A stretch of 64,000 nucleotides of DNA from the NCBI GenBank assembly GCA_900543885.1, contig UQTA01000006.1:1-64000 (forward strand), given 5' to 3'. Below are positions 32,663 through 39,966 of this stretch, piece after piece. Source of the stretch: an uncultured Clostridium sp. (lineage in GTDB: Bacteria; Bacillota; Clostridia; Lachnospirales; Lachnospiraceae). Under the pieces are notes generated by a model, which worked only from the letters and a program-made list of their open reading frames with translations, was not told where the DNA came from and ran no database searches. The stretch's first letter is position 1. Each line of letters begins with the position of its first letter. The position numbers were made by a program, and so were the translations under genes.

Positions 32663-33627
32663 ATGAGAAATATCAGCTTTATTATTATTGGAATCATGGC
32701 ATGTGCGATCAGTGTGGAGCACCAATACTGATTTTAAATGAGGCATTAAGCTACGAGGGCAATGATCAGCAGGAATTACAGGCTTTTTTGGATGAGCACG
32801 CAGAGTGCCGGTATTTTTCTAATAAAGATGAACAGAAAAATTTTGAAGAGAATGGTGGCTGTAAAAAGTTGGAAGAAACATATAATTACAAGTCACCATA
32901 TTGGGCCATGCGATCTGTAGGAAGCAAATCCCTGCTGGGTCAGTTTTGCTGCCGCACATGTAGAGAAAAATGGATCCGGGAAAGAGAAGCCGATCATTTG
33001 AAAATTTATACATACTTCTGGGAATTGCGAGAGTACGCACTGAAAGTAGCCCCAGAACCATGTGATAATCCATCTGGAATTGTTGTGTTTGATCTGGAGA
33101 CTACGGGGTTGAACAGTAACGATAATGAAATTTTACAGATCAGTGCGGTTGATGGAAACGGGGATTTACTTCTTAATGAGTATGTCAGACCAGAACTGAT
33201 CAGGTCATGGCCAGATGCAGAACAGGTGAATGACATCACACCAGAGCGGGTAAAAAACTGTAAGACCATCAGAGAACTGATAGGGAAGATAAAAGGCGTT
33301 TTTGCATCAGGGAAAACATGGATTGCGTATAATTGTGATTTCGATCTCGGATTTTTATTCTTTGCAGGTATCGAACCAGGTACGAATACTGAATTAGAAG
33401 ATGTGATGCTCGATTTTGCCGAAATTTGTGGGAACTATGATAAGCGGTACGGAACCCGTCGATGGCAGACGTTAGAAGCGGTCGCCGCACATTTTGGGTA
33501 TAACTATAAAGCGCATGATTCTTTGGAAGACGCAAGAGCCACACTGTATATTAGGAATAGAATTAAGCGGGAAAAAGAAATATTAGACGAATTGACTGCC
33601 CCATTTCAGACGGTGAAAAGACAATAG
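32659..33627 (+). CDS. DnaQ-like 3'-5' exonuclease with N-terminal zinc finger
   Basis: 322 aa from GTG 32659, overlapping the previous stop. The exonuclease of the DEDDh type is clear: VFDLETTGL (Exo I), YNCDFDLGFL (Exo II) and AHDSLEDARATL (Exo III). Before it, residues ~15-105 hold CDQCGAP and CCRTCREKW, which probably bind zinc. It might serve as an editing or repair exonuclease for element replication. It could also be an RNase T-like enzyme. No polymerase is fused. Confidence 0.85.
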   Translation: MNEKYQLYYYWNHGMCDQCGAPILILNEALSYEGNDQQELQAFLDEHAECRYFSNKDEQKNFEENGGCKKLEETYNYKSPYWAMRSVGSKSLLGQFCCRTCREKWIREREADHLKIYTYFWELREYALKVAPEPCDNPSGIVVFDLETTGLNSNDNEILQISAVDGNGDLLLNEYVRPELIRSWPDAEQVNDITPERVKNCKTIRELIGKIKGVFASGKTWIAYNCDFDLGFLFFAGIEPGTNTELEDVMLDFAEICGNYDKRYGTRRWQTLEAVAAHFGYNYKAHDSLEDARATLYIRNRIKREKEILDELTAPFQTVKRQ

Positions 33628-33635
33628 ACTTAGGA

Positions 33636-33808
33636 GAAATGATACCTTACTTGCAGTGTGAAAATGATACCTCATTTATATCGGAAACAACCCCAAATTT
33701 TTCGGCTATCCAAGATGGGTGAAAAATTTGGGGTTTGGTCATTCAAAATGTGCAGTAAAATCAAGAGGATTACTGGACTTTTAATGAGGAAAATGATACC
33801 TGATTTAT
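33636..33808. repeat. Three GAAAATGATACCT direct repeats
   Basis: GAAATGATACCTTACTT (33636-33652), GAAAATGATACCTCATTTAT (33660-33679) and GAAAATGATACCTGATTTAT (33789-33808); the last two share 19 of 20 bases. They lie between the exonuclease and the tyrosine recombinase genes and flank a large hairpin. They may be recombinase or partition sites. The ORF across this stretch is a by-product of the repeat. Confidence 0.7.
33691..33733. terminator. Perfect 13-bp hairpin between the repeats
   Basis: CCCCAAATTTTTC (33691-33703) pairs with GAAAAATTTGGGG (33721-33733) over a 17-nt loop. It is followed by TTTGG, so termination would be weak. It could also be a recombination or protein-binding site. 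Confidence 0.5.
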
Positions 33809-33884
33809 GTAGTAGGGGATCATTTTTTCTGAAATTAAATAGTGAATTGTATGGTGCAGAAAATTGGGGGATAGATTATGCGGA

Positions 33885-33909
33885 GGGCAGCTATATCTCG
33901 AAGCTGCCC
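33885..33909. terminator. Hairpin after the tyrosine recombinase gene
   Basis: GGGCAGC (33885-33891) pairs with GCTGCCC (33903-33909) over an 11-nt loop, 25 nt past the end of the recombinase gene. There is no T-run on either side. Confidence 0.4.
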
Positions 33910-33934
33910 TTAATGCAAAAGGCGGATTTGGAAA

Positions 33935-34996
33935 TTATAAGATACCTATTTCTTCCATTTCGTTGCACAATTCTTCGAACGTACCGGTAACATAGTTTTT
34001 TGTGGTGCTGATATCGGAATGTCCTAAAATATTTGAGAGCATGACCAAATCATGCGTCTTGTCGTAAAAGGATTTGGCAAAAAAGTGGCGAAGTGCATGG
34101 GGATGTGCCTTTCTTTTATCAATGCCGGCATTGGCAGCAATGGTCTGGATCATGTTATAAATATTTTGCCGTTCCAATGGTTTTTTATTTTTATCAGTGA
34201 AAATAGGTCCAGATGGGATGTTTTTTTCAATGACATAATCATTAAGCATTTCCTGAAGTTCCCGGATTAATGGAACTTTTCTGTTTTTATTCTTATTTCT
34301 AATTGTGATTTCCTGTTGTTGTATGGATTCAACGGTAATAAACTGCAATTCTGAAACACGGATACCAGTTTGTCCGAAGGCGCGGATCATCAGGTTAACC
34401 TTTCTTTTTTGAGGTCGACTGCTTTCTTCCAGGAGTTTATGGTAATCTTCCGGGGTAAGAATAGCATAGGTGGCTTTTAATTCTTTCTTTTGAACTTTTT
34501 CTAACTGAACAAAACAATCAGCACGGTCCAAAAAGGTCAGAAAAGAATGAATGGAACACAATTTTGAATTTACCGTGGAAACGGCATAATGCTGTTCCAA
34601 TAGATATTTTTTATAATTCAGGCATTGTTCTTTCGAAATTTCTGCGCCGGACAAAAAAGTTATGAAGTCAGTTACATCAGAAATGTATTTGCTGATTGTA
34701 TTCTTGGATCGCTCATTTGCTATTGAAAAATCCCGATAAGGTTTCAAATTATCTGGAGAGAAAGAGGGTGTGCCGGTAATGGTATCGGAATTTGTTCTGT
34801 CACAGCAATCCAGAGGATCAGCTGCAAAATTCGGGTTTTCTAAGTGGGGCAGAATATTTGGCGTATTCGTTAATTCTGTATAAATGCTGCCAAGTAAGGA
34901 CTTCAGCATGTCGAGATCTTTTTCTTTAAATTCCGCTTTTATATAGTGCAATAAGGTTTTTTTAATATCAACAGTAGTGGAACTGACTGTATTCAT
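33935..34996 (-). CDS. Tyrosine recombinase/integrase
   Basis: 353 aa from the ATG at 34996 (GGAG 8 nt upstream; the frame extends to an ATG at 35077 without a better SD). A SAM-like N-terminal domain (SKNTISKYISDVTDFITFL) precedes the catalytic domain: GQTGIRVSEL (Arg I), HPHALRHFFAKSF (His-x-x-Arg) and LGHSDISTTKNYV (His and nucleophile Tyr). It would cut and rejoin DNA at specific sites, for dimer resolution, integration or inversion. No excisionase is next to it. The sequence between its 3' end and the exonuclease gene has repeats that could be its sites. Confidence 0.9.
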   Translation of the reverse strand: MNTVSSTTVDIKKTLLHYIKAEFKEKDLDMLKSLLGSIYTELTNTPNILPHLENPNFAADPLDCCDRTNSDTITGTPSFSPDNLKPYRDFSIANERSKNTISKYISDVTDFITFLSGAEISKEQCLNYKKYLLEQHYAVSTVNSKLCSIHSFLTFLDRADCFVQLEKVQKKELKATYAILTPEDYHKLLEESSRPQKRKVNLMIRAFGQTGIRVSELQFITVESIQQQEITIRNKNKNRKVPLIRELQEMLNDYVIEKNIPSGPIFTDKNKKPLERQNIYNMIQTIAANAGIDKRKAHPHALRHFFAKSFYDKTHDLVMLSNILGHSDISTTKNYVTGTFEELCNEMEEIGIL

Positions 34997-35057
34997 CACA
35001 TTACTCCATTCATGCGCATTCCGTTTTAATTGGACACTCCGATTATATAGCGAACGT

Positions 35058-35132
35058 GCGTTTGTGTCAAAGAGCACAAACGCAAAACTTCTTGTTCAGA
35101 AAATAAATGAATGGAAGTTTTGCTTTTTTTTG
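35058..35132 (+). ncRNA. Tandem hairpins ending in a T-run: candidate small RNA or leader
   Basis: Hairpin 1: GCGTTTGTG (35058-35066) with CACAAACGC (35075-35083). Hairpin 2: GCAAAACTTC (35082-35091) with GAAGTTTTGC (35114-35123), then nine T. The two compete for GC at 35082-35083, so they are mutually exclusive at the base. The unit points in + direction, away from the recombinase start, and no + gene lies before it. It could be an antisense or regulatory RNA. No promoter was identified. Confidence 0.4.
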
Positions 35133-35207
35133 ATTTTATAATGGTCGTTTTTTAGGTAAAATGCCTAAACCGGATATGGTATCTAATATTGGAATATTAA
35201 AATAATG

Positions 35208-35382
35208 ACATAATCCGATTTATGACATTATTTTACAATTATTTTTTCTTAAAAACAACGCAGATGAAAGTTTTTGACTGTGAGACTATTAATAATTTCG
35301 CTTATTTTTAAATATTGTTGATTAAATTATTAAAATTGTTGCTATTTTGTATATCTCCATGGTTTCATAAATCGGATTATGT
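35208..35382. promoter_or_regulatory. Perfect 18-bp inverted pair upstream of the 35404 gene
   Basis: ACATAATCCGATTTATGA (35208-35225) is repeated as its exact reverse complement at 35365-35382, centres 157 bp apart. The right copy lies 20 nt before the GTG of the next gene. The left copy is itself inside an AATAATG/CATTATT pair. Such a layout is typical of operators or of DNA-looping or partition sites. Confidence 0.8.
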
Positions 35383-35403
35383 GAAAAGAAAGCAGGGGGA
35401 AAC

Positions 35404-36519
35404 GTGGCATTAGAACATGATACACAGGTGCTGGCAAAGCAGATTTTGGAGGATTTGAAGCCTGAATTGATTCTTCCATCTCCTTATTCCATATGGGATC
35501 CCAGCAAAATGAAATTTGAAGTTGCGGGTGTTACAAATCCGCAGTCATTAGCGGAGATGCAGGCGCTATTGGTAAAGAAAGCATTTACCGTTTCTGATAT
35601 GTATATTTTACGTGTGATCCGAATGCTTGGGCATGCGGATCTGTTATCAATCTGTACAGTGCTGATGGCAGAACGTGAAAAGGAAGAACGAAAAGCCAAG
35701 GAGGAAAATCGGCCGACGCGTTGTATTCCGAAATTGGATCGGCGCTCCCTGAAAGAACGCCTTGATATGTTGGCAATGAGTGGTTTGGTTATTGTTGAAA
35801 AGTTTCAGATCAATGAAACCGTATACGCATATTTAAAGAGTGCAAAATCAGAAGCACACCAGACCCGGCAGATGTATTCTCTTACTGCCCATGCAACATA
35901 CGCTTTTCGGACCATGTTGGAGGCGGATCAGCAATTAAGGTTTGATTCAAAAACAATATGGCTTAATGAAATGACAAAAATGGAGCGGGCAAATGCTGGG
36001 TTACTTGCGGCGGTTTTTTTGAAGCAGAAGTATATGTCAAAATATATATTTTCTTATCGCCTGAAAAATGTGAAGGGTATAGATGAGTTGCCAGCAATTA
36101 TTGATTTTAAGAAAGAAGGAGTTATGCCTACTCGCCTGGTGATCTTCGCGGTTAATTTCTATACGAATGAGAGGATCGTAACCGAAAAAGATCATTCGTA
36201 TTATATAAATTCAAAGATTAGGGGATTTTGTGCAGCTCTGCGTACAGTAATCCATGAAACCACAGGAAATGGATCTGCGTTTGCGGCCATCATATGCGAA
36301 GACGCTAAAGGTATACAAAAAGTAATTTCCATGATCCAGAACATTGATGAGCCGCTGATGAAGCATTGCATTTTTACGACAGGGACGGTATTGATATCAC
36401 GGAGCGCGCTTTCAAAGGCGGATGTCTTGCCAGGATGTTTTGTAGAGCCGGTATTCAACACGGAAAAGGCGCGGTGGCAGATTGTTGGAGCAACAGGTTT
36501 TTATTTCCTGGAAGCATAA
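35404..36519 (+). CDS. Putative DNA-binding protein, replication-relaxation-like
   Basis: 371 aa from GTG 35404 (SD GCAGGGGGAA). The N-terminal half alternates helices that look like a winged helix (FTVSDMYILRVIRMLGHADL; RRSLKERLDMLAMSGLVIVEKF, cut here) as in the Replic_Relax family. The C-terminal part (RLVIFAVNFYTNERIVTEKD; FAAIICEDAKGIQKVI) resembles their nuclease-like alpha/beta fold, with no sure catalytic residue. The inverted 18-bp pair in front suggests it controls itself or acts at these sites. The family call is tentative. Confidence 0.4.
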   Translation: MALEHDTQVLAKQILEDLKPELILPSPYSIWDPSKMKFEVAGVTNPQSLAEMQALLVKKAFTVSDMYILRVIRMLGHADLLSICTVLMAEREKEERKAKEENRPTRCIPKLDRRSLKERLDMLAMSGLVIVEKFQINETVYAYLKSAKSEAHQTRQMYSLTAHATYAFRTMLEADQQLRFDSKTIWLNEMTKMERANAGLLAAVFLKQKYMSKYIFSYRLKNVKGIDELPAIIDFKKEGVMPTRLVIFAVNFYTNERIVTEKDHSYYINSKIRGFCAALRTVIHETTGNGSAFAAIICEDAKGIQKVISMIQNIDEPLMKHCIFTTGTVLISRSALSKADVLPGCFVEPVFNTEKARWQIVGATGFYFLEA

Positions 36520-36567
36520 GAAGGGAGGAAGTGGACTGCCTGGCAGCGGACTTAGGCAGGAAATTAA

Positions 36568-36876
36568 ATGGCAAAAATAATGAAGGACATGGCACAGGAG
36601 CAGGCTCTTTTAGAAGTGGCCGACTTGCTTCAGCAGCTTAAAATATTGGATAACAGTACTAAAAATCCGGAATCTTCGCTGAGCTGTACCTATCGCGTTG
36701 GAAGTGGACGAATGCAGCGCCTTCCAATTTCTGAAAACTATCTGGTTAGTATGATTGCAACTGTTCAGACTGACTTGCAGAAGAAAATAAATAGCCTTTG
36801 TAAAAAATATCGTATTGAACTGGAAGCTGATGAGGCAGCATTGATGGGAACGGGGATGGGAGAGGATATTGAGTAA
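36568..36876 (+). CDS. Small helical protein of unknown function
   Basis: 102 aa (MAKIMKDMAQEQALLEVADL...), SD AGGCAGGA, 48 nt after the 35404 gene and probably co-transcribed. Mostly helix; the second half (TVQTDLQKKINSLCKKYRIELE) may be a short coiled coil. No family is recognised. Confidence 0.6.
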   Translation: MAKIMKDMAQEQALLEVADLLQQLKILDNSTKNPESSLSCTYRVGSGRMQRLPISENYLVSMIATVQTDLQKKINSLCKKYRIELEADEAALMGTGMGEDIE

Positions 36877-36928
36877 TCCACTTTGCTATAGCCTGCAGTT
36901 TCGACTATAGCGGTTAGCTTGGGGAAAG

Positions 36929-37060
36929 ATTGTAGAGGATGATCTTCACCGGTTAGAGAAGCAGAAAAGACTGTATGGTAAAGAATTCATTATGTCATTT
37001 TTGAAATTGCTGCAGAAAACAGAATTTATTGATCGATTGATGGAGATTTGCAATGAATAA
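36929..37060 (+). CDS. Possible 43-aa ORF overlapping the DUF6273 gene
   Basis: A frame with protein-like content (VEDDLHRLEKQKRLYG..., ending FIDRLMEICNE) ends at TAA 37058-37060, eight nt into the next gene, the usual pattern of translational coupling. No ATG begins it; an ATT at 36929 after TTGGGGAA is the only visible start. It may also be the tail of a lost gene. A short inverted pair (GCTATAG/CTATAGC, 36885-36911) is upstream. Confidence 0.3.
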   Translation: MVEDDLHRLEKQKRLYGKEFIMSFLKLLQKTEFIDRLMEICNE

Positions 37061-39191
37061 AAGAAAATCAATGAGCCGTTATGCCTTCTTGCTTTTGGGA
37101 ATTGTGATTATGTCAGAACCGGTCCTGTCTTATGGTTATACGATAAAACAGCCGGTGGAAAGTGAACTTTCTGCATATGGAAATGCTTTAGAGGATACAG
37201 ACCAGAATGCAACAGTGGAAGTTGCCCCGCGGGAACTGGTTTCATGGAAGGTTTATTTTGTAGATGAAGAGAGCAGACAAATCCAGTTATCTGCAATGCG
37301 CAGTGGAACGATTTTAGAGGGTGAAGAGCTGGTTATACCATATGCGAACAGCCTGATCGTAAACGGGCATCGCTGGCTAGCAAATGAGGACTCACCATAC
37401 CGGATAAATGTATATGGGCCGGGTGAAAAAATCATCTATATCACTTATTCGGATGAAGGATCTGTCGGGGATGCAGACGATCCAGAGGCGTCGGAACGGG
37501 AACGCTTTGAAATGTATCTTGAAAGGGTTAAAAAAGCGGATGCAGCAATCACTGGAAAGGAAGCAGAGGAGATTCTGGATGATCAGATAATTTGTGAAAG
37601 TAACGCCAAATGTTCTTATCGTCTGCGAAGTCTGTCAACGCAGATAAAGAATACTGCTGCCACTCCTGTTTATGTGATTGCGAAAGACTGTGCGGCAACA
37701 GGGGTGATTTTGAAGGAATTATACAGTACTTCTGTGGAGTACAGCACAAATCTTCTGGATACGATTCAGCTGGATGGAGCGGAATATAGAATTTACGTGT
37801 TTCTCGTAAATAAAAAATTTGGAGAAACTTGTAGTCATAACTGGAAACTGGAGAAGCGAACAGAAGCAACATGCCTGTCATCAGGGTCAGAGAAATATGT
37901 TTGCAGTATCTGCAGTAAGACAGAAGTAAAAACGTTACCGGCCCTGGGGCATGTGGATGAAAATGGTGACTCATTATGTGACAGGTGTGGGAAGCGCACA
38001 GAGGAACAGAATGACGGAGACCGGATCACGGCAACGTATAGGCCATCCCAGAGTGAATATCAGATGCAGTTTGTCTGTGTGAGTGAAAACTTTCAGAATG
38101 GCTATCTTTATATTTCGGATACGGGAATACCGGCAAGTGAATTTGGAGGTTATGGATCACTTGATTATATGCTTTCCAATCCATACCAGGCTTTTGTTGG
38201 TACATTTGCGGACTGTTTCAGCATTACAGGGCAGGCACTGATGCCGATTGATGCAGATGGTGCGCTTGCGTATGCAGCTATTATGTCTAAGGAAGAAGTG
38301 CTTGCATATCGTGGGCAGATAGAAGGTGATTACATTACAAGAACCGTAGAAAATGGACAACTTGTGGTTGTACATGAGGATGGTTCAACGAGCCTTGTGG
38401 CACCTACGGATGATATGTTGCTTCGCCCGGCTATTGTGCTCAGTGCTCCAGATGCCGGTACCGCGGATCCAATCTATTGGTCAGTGGGAGATGTCCAGAA
38501 AGTAGTGATCGATCAGAAAACTTATGAATTTCGGTGTGTAGATACAAATTATTATGATAAATCCGAAAATCATCAGAAACTGGCATTGTTCCTTTGTGAT
38601 GATGTGATTCCGGCAAATTATGGAAGTGAGTATTCATATTTGCCAGATGGAGAGGGTGATATGAGCCAGGTATTTCTCCCGGGACCCGTAGTAAATTTTG
38701 GTGATGAAAGTGATTATAAGTATTCCAAGATACATAGTTGGCTGAGCGAGCATCAGAATGGAATTTTTCAGAGCTTTAACTGTCATATTGGCGTGGACAG
38801 TGCATTTACCGGAAGCACAGGTAAGGGGCGGTTCAGTGAATTAAGTGACCAGGATTTGACTGTGCATAGTATCGGATATCAGAGACTGACAGCCAGACTT
38901 TTTAGCTTATCGGTGGAAGAGGCATTAAAGTATAAAGATTATCTTTGGAAATTAGGTGATACGGATTCGGATAATCCGGAAGCGGTAACCGATAATTTCT
39001 GCAATGGATATTGGCTGCGTTCTCCTATGGGGAATACAGCTGCTGACAGTGGATATGCCTATATCGTGGATCTGGTCAATGGAATGATCCGGCCAGAGGC
39101 AGTGAAACCGGATGGCAGTAGTACTGATGAAGAGTTAAGGGTAACTACTTCGATTGGTGTAAGACCAGCCTTTGCGGTACCGCAGGGATGA
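37053..39191 (+). CDS. Secreted DUF6273-type protein
   Basis: 712 aa, with a signal peptide (MSRYAFLLLGIVIMSEPVLSYG). Residues ~260-300 hold cysteine pairs in zinc-ribbon style repeats (CSHNWKLEKRTEATC, YVCSICSK, SLCDRCGKR), often seen in clostridial surface proteins. From ~315 to the end come one or two DUF6273-like domains, of formylglycine-generating-enzyme-like fold, ending in the typical YWLRSPMGN and SIGVRPAFAVPQ. There is no wall anchor. It is probably released, or bound to the surface by other proteins of this locus. The carbohydrate- or protein-binding role is inferred from the family. Confidence 0.65.
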   Translation: MNKRKSMSRYAFLLLGIVIMSEPVLSYGYTIKQPVESELSAYGNALEDTDQNATVEVAPRELVSWKVYFVDEESRQIQLSAMRSGTILEGEELVIPYANSLIVNGHRWLANEDSPYRINVYGPGEKIIYITYSDEGSVGDADDPEASERERFEMYLERVKKADAAITGKEAEEILDDQIICESNAKCSYRLRSLSTQIKNTAATPVYVIAKDCAATGVILKELYSTSVEYSTNLLDTIQLDGAEYRIYVFLVNKKFGETCSHNWKLEKRTEATCLSSGSEKYVCSICSKTEVKTLPALGHVDENGDSLCDRCGKRTEEQNDGDRITATYRPSQSEYQMQFVCVSENFQNGYLYISDTGIPASEFGGYGSLDYMLSNPYQAFVGTFADCFSITGQALMPIDADGALAYAAIMSKEEVLAYRGQIEGDYITRTVENGQLVVVHEDGSTSLVAPTDDMLLRPAIVLSAPDAGTADPIYWSVGDVQKVVIDQKTYEFRCVDTNYYDKSENHQKLALFLCDDVIPANYGSEYSYLPDGEGDMSQVFLPGPVVNFGDESDYKYSKIHSWLSEHQNGIFQSFNCHIGVDSAFTGSTGKGRFSELSDQDLTVHSIGYQRLTARLFSLSVEEALKYKDYLWKLGDTDSDNPEAVTDNFCNGYWLRSPMGNTAADSGYAYIVDLVNGMIRPEAVKPDGSSTDEELRVTTSIGVRPAFAVPQG

Positions 39192-39219
39192 TCATAGAAA
39201 ATTAGTAGGAGGAATTTGA

Positions 39220-39966
39220 ATGAGGAAACGAGGCGTTGTGATCTTAATGGCAGCTGCACTTACCGCTTCTGTTCCGGCAACCGCGCTGGCTGATCAGTTT
39301 GCCGGTCAGATAGCTTTGAATGGGGAGGCTGCTTCGGAAGATGTTGTTGATGAGGAAAGTCCGGTGGACATGGATCAGACAGAAGAAGCAGAGGATGAAA
39401 ACCATGAAGAGTCGGAGAACGCGGGTTTGGAGGAGACGGATGAGGCAGAAGCAGGAACGGAAGAATCGGAACCCGAAGAGTCAGAGGAAGAGGTAAAGGA
39501 ATCAGAAAAATCTGATGAGAGCAGTGAATCAGAAAATGAAGATGCTGCCTCAGAGGGATTGGAATCGAAAGAAGATGAGTTAGAGGACGAAGACACAGAA
39601 GAGACTGAAGAGAAGGAGGTAGTGGACGAGACAGAACTGGCGGATGAACTCCAGAAAGAACCGTCAAAAGCGCCAGAAGAGGAAGCCGGGGATATGCCGG
39701 AAATCGGAACGGAAGAATTTACAGCATGGTTTAAGAAAAACTGTAAAGAGGATTTTTTATGGGAGATGCTGGCAGAGCATGTAGAGGATGACACATTTTT
39801 TACCTGGGCGGTAGAACACGATAAGCTGTATTATAAAGCATTTAAAGCCTATCAGAAGATCCTGGAGAAAGACGGGCAGCCAGATGAAGAAATATCTTCC
39901 GAGGTAGATGCAGAAACAGAAGAAGACATGGCCATACTGGATGAAGAGGTGGAGGAACTGACATGA
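39220..39966 (+). CDS. Secreted acidic protein sharing a module with the next adhesin
   Basis: 248 aa with a signal peptide (MAAALTASVPATALA) and a SD GTAGGAGGAA. Residues ~40-160 are almost only Glu, Asp and Ser. The C-terminal ~90 residues are folded, with MPEIGTEEFTAWFKKNC and FLWEMLAEHVEDDTFF. The same pattern opens the next protein (DIGSDAFSEWFFTYL, LWDWFYGVMEDDTNED). The two genes overlap by 4 nt (ATGA). It might dock with or chaperone the adhesin. No known family. Confidence 0.6.
   Translation: MRKRGVVILMAAALTASVPATALADQFAGQIALNGEAASEDVVDEESPVDMDQTEEAEDENHEESENAGLEETDEAEAGTEESEPEESEEEVKESEKSDESSESENEDAASEGLESKEDELEDEDTEETEEKEVVDETELADELQKEPSKAPEEEAGDMPEIGTEEFTAWFKKNCKEDFLWEMLAEHVEDDTFFTWAVEHDKLYYKAFKAYQKILEKDGQPDEEISSEVDAETEEDMAILDEEVEELT

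Noticed and set aside
33658..33990. 110-codon ORF between the exonuclease and recombinase genes
   Set aside because: It is built from the GAAAATGATACCT repeats and a hairpin, lacks an SD and runs into the recombinase gene on the other strand.
39260..39794. Antisense Ser- or Pro-rich ORFs under the acidic protein gene
   Set aside because: They mirror the Glu/Asp-rich coding sequence and have no start signals.
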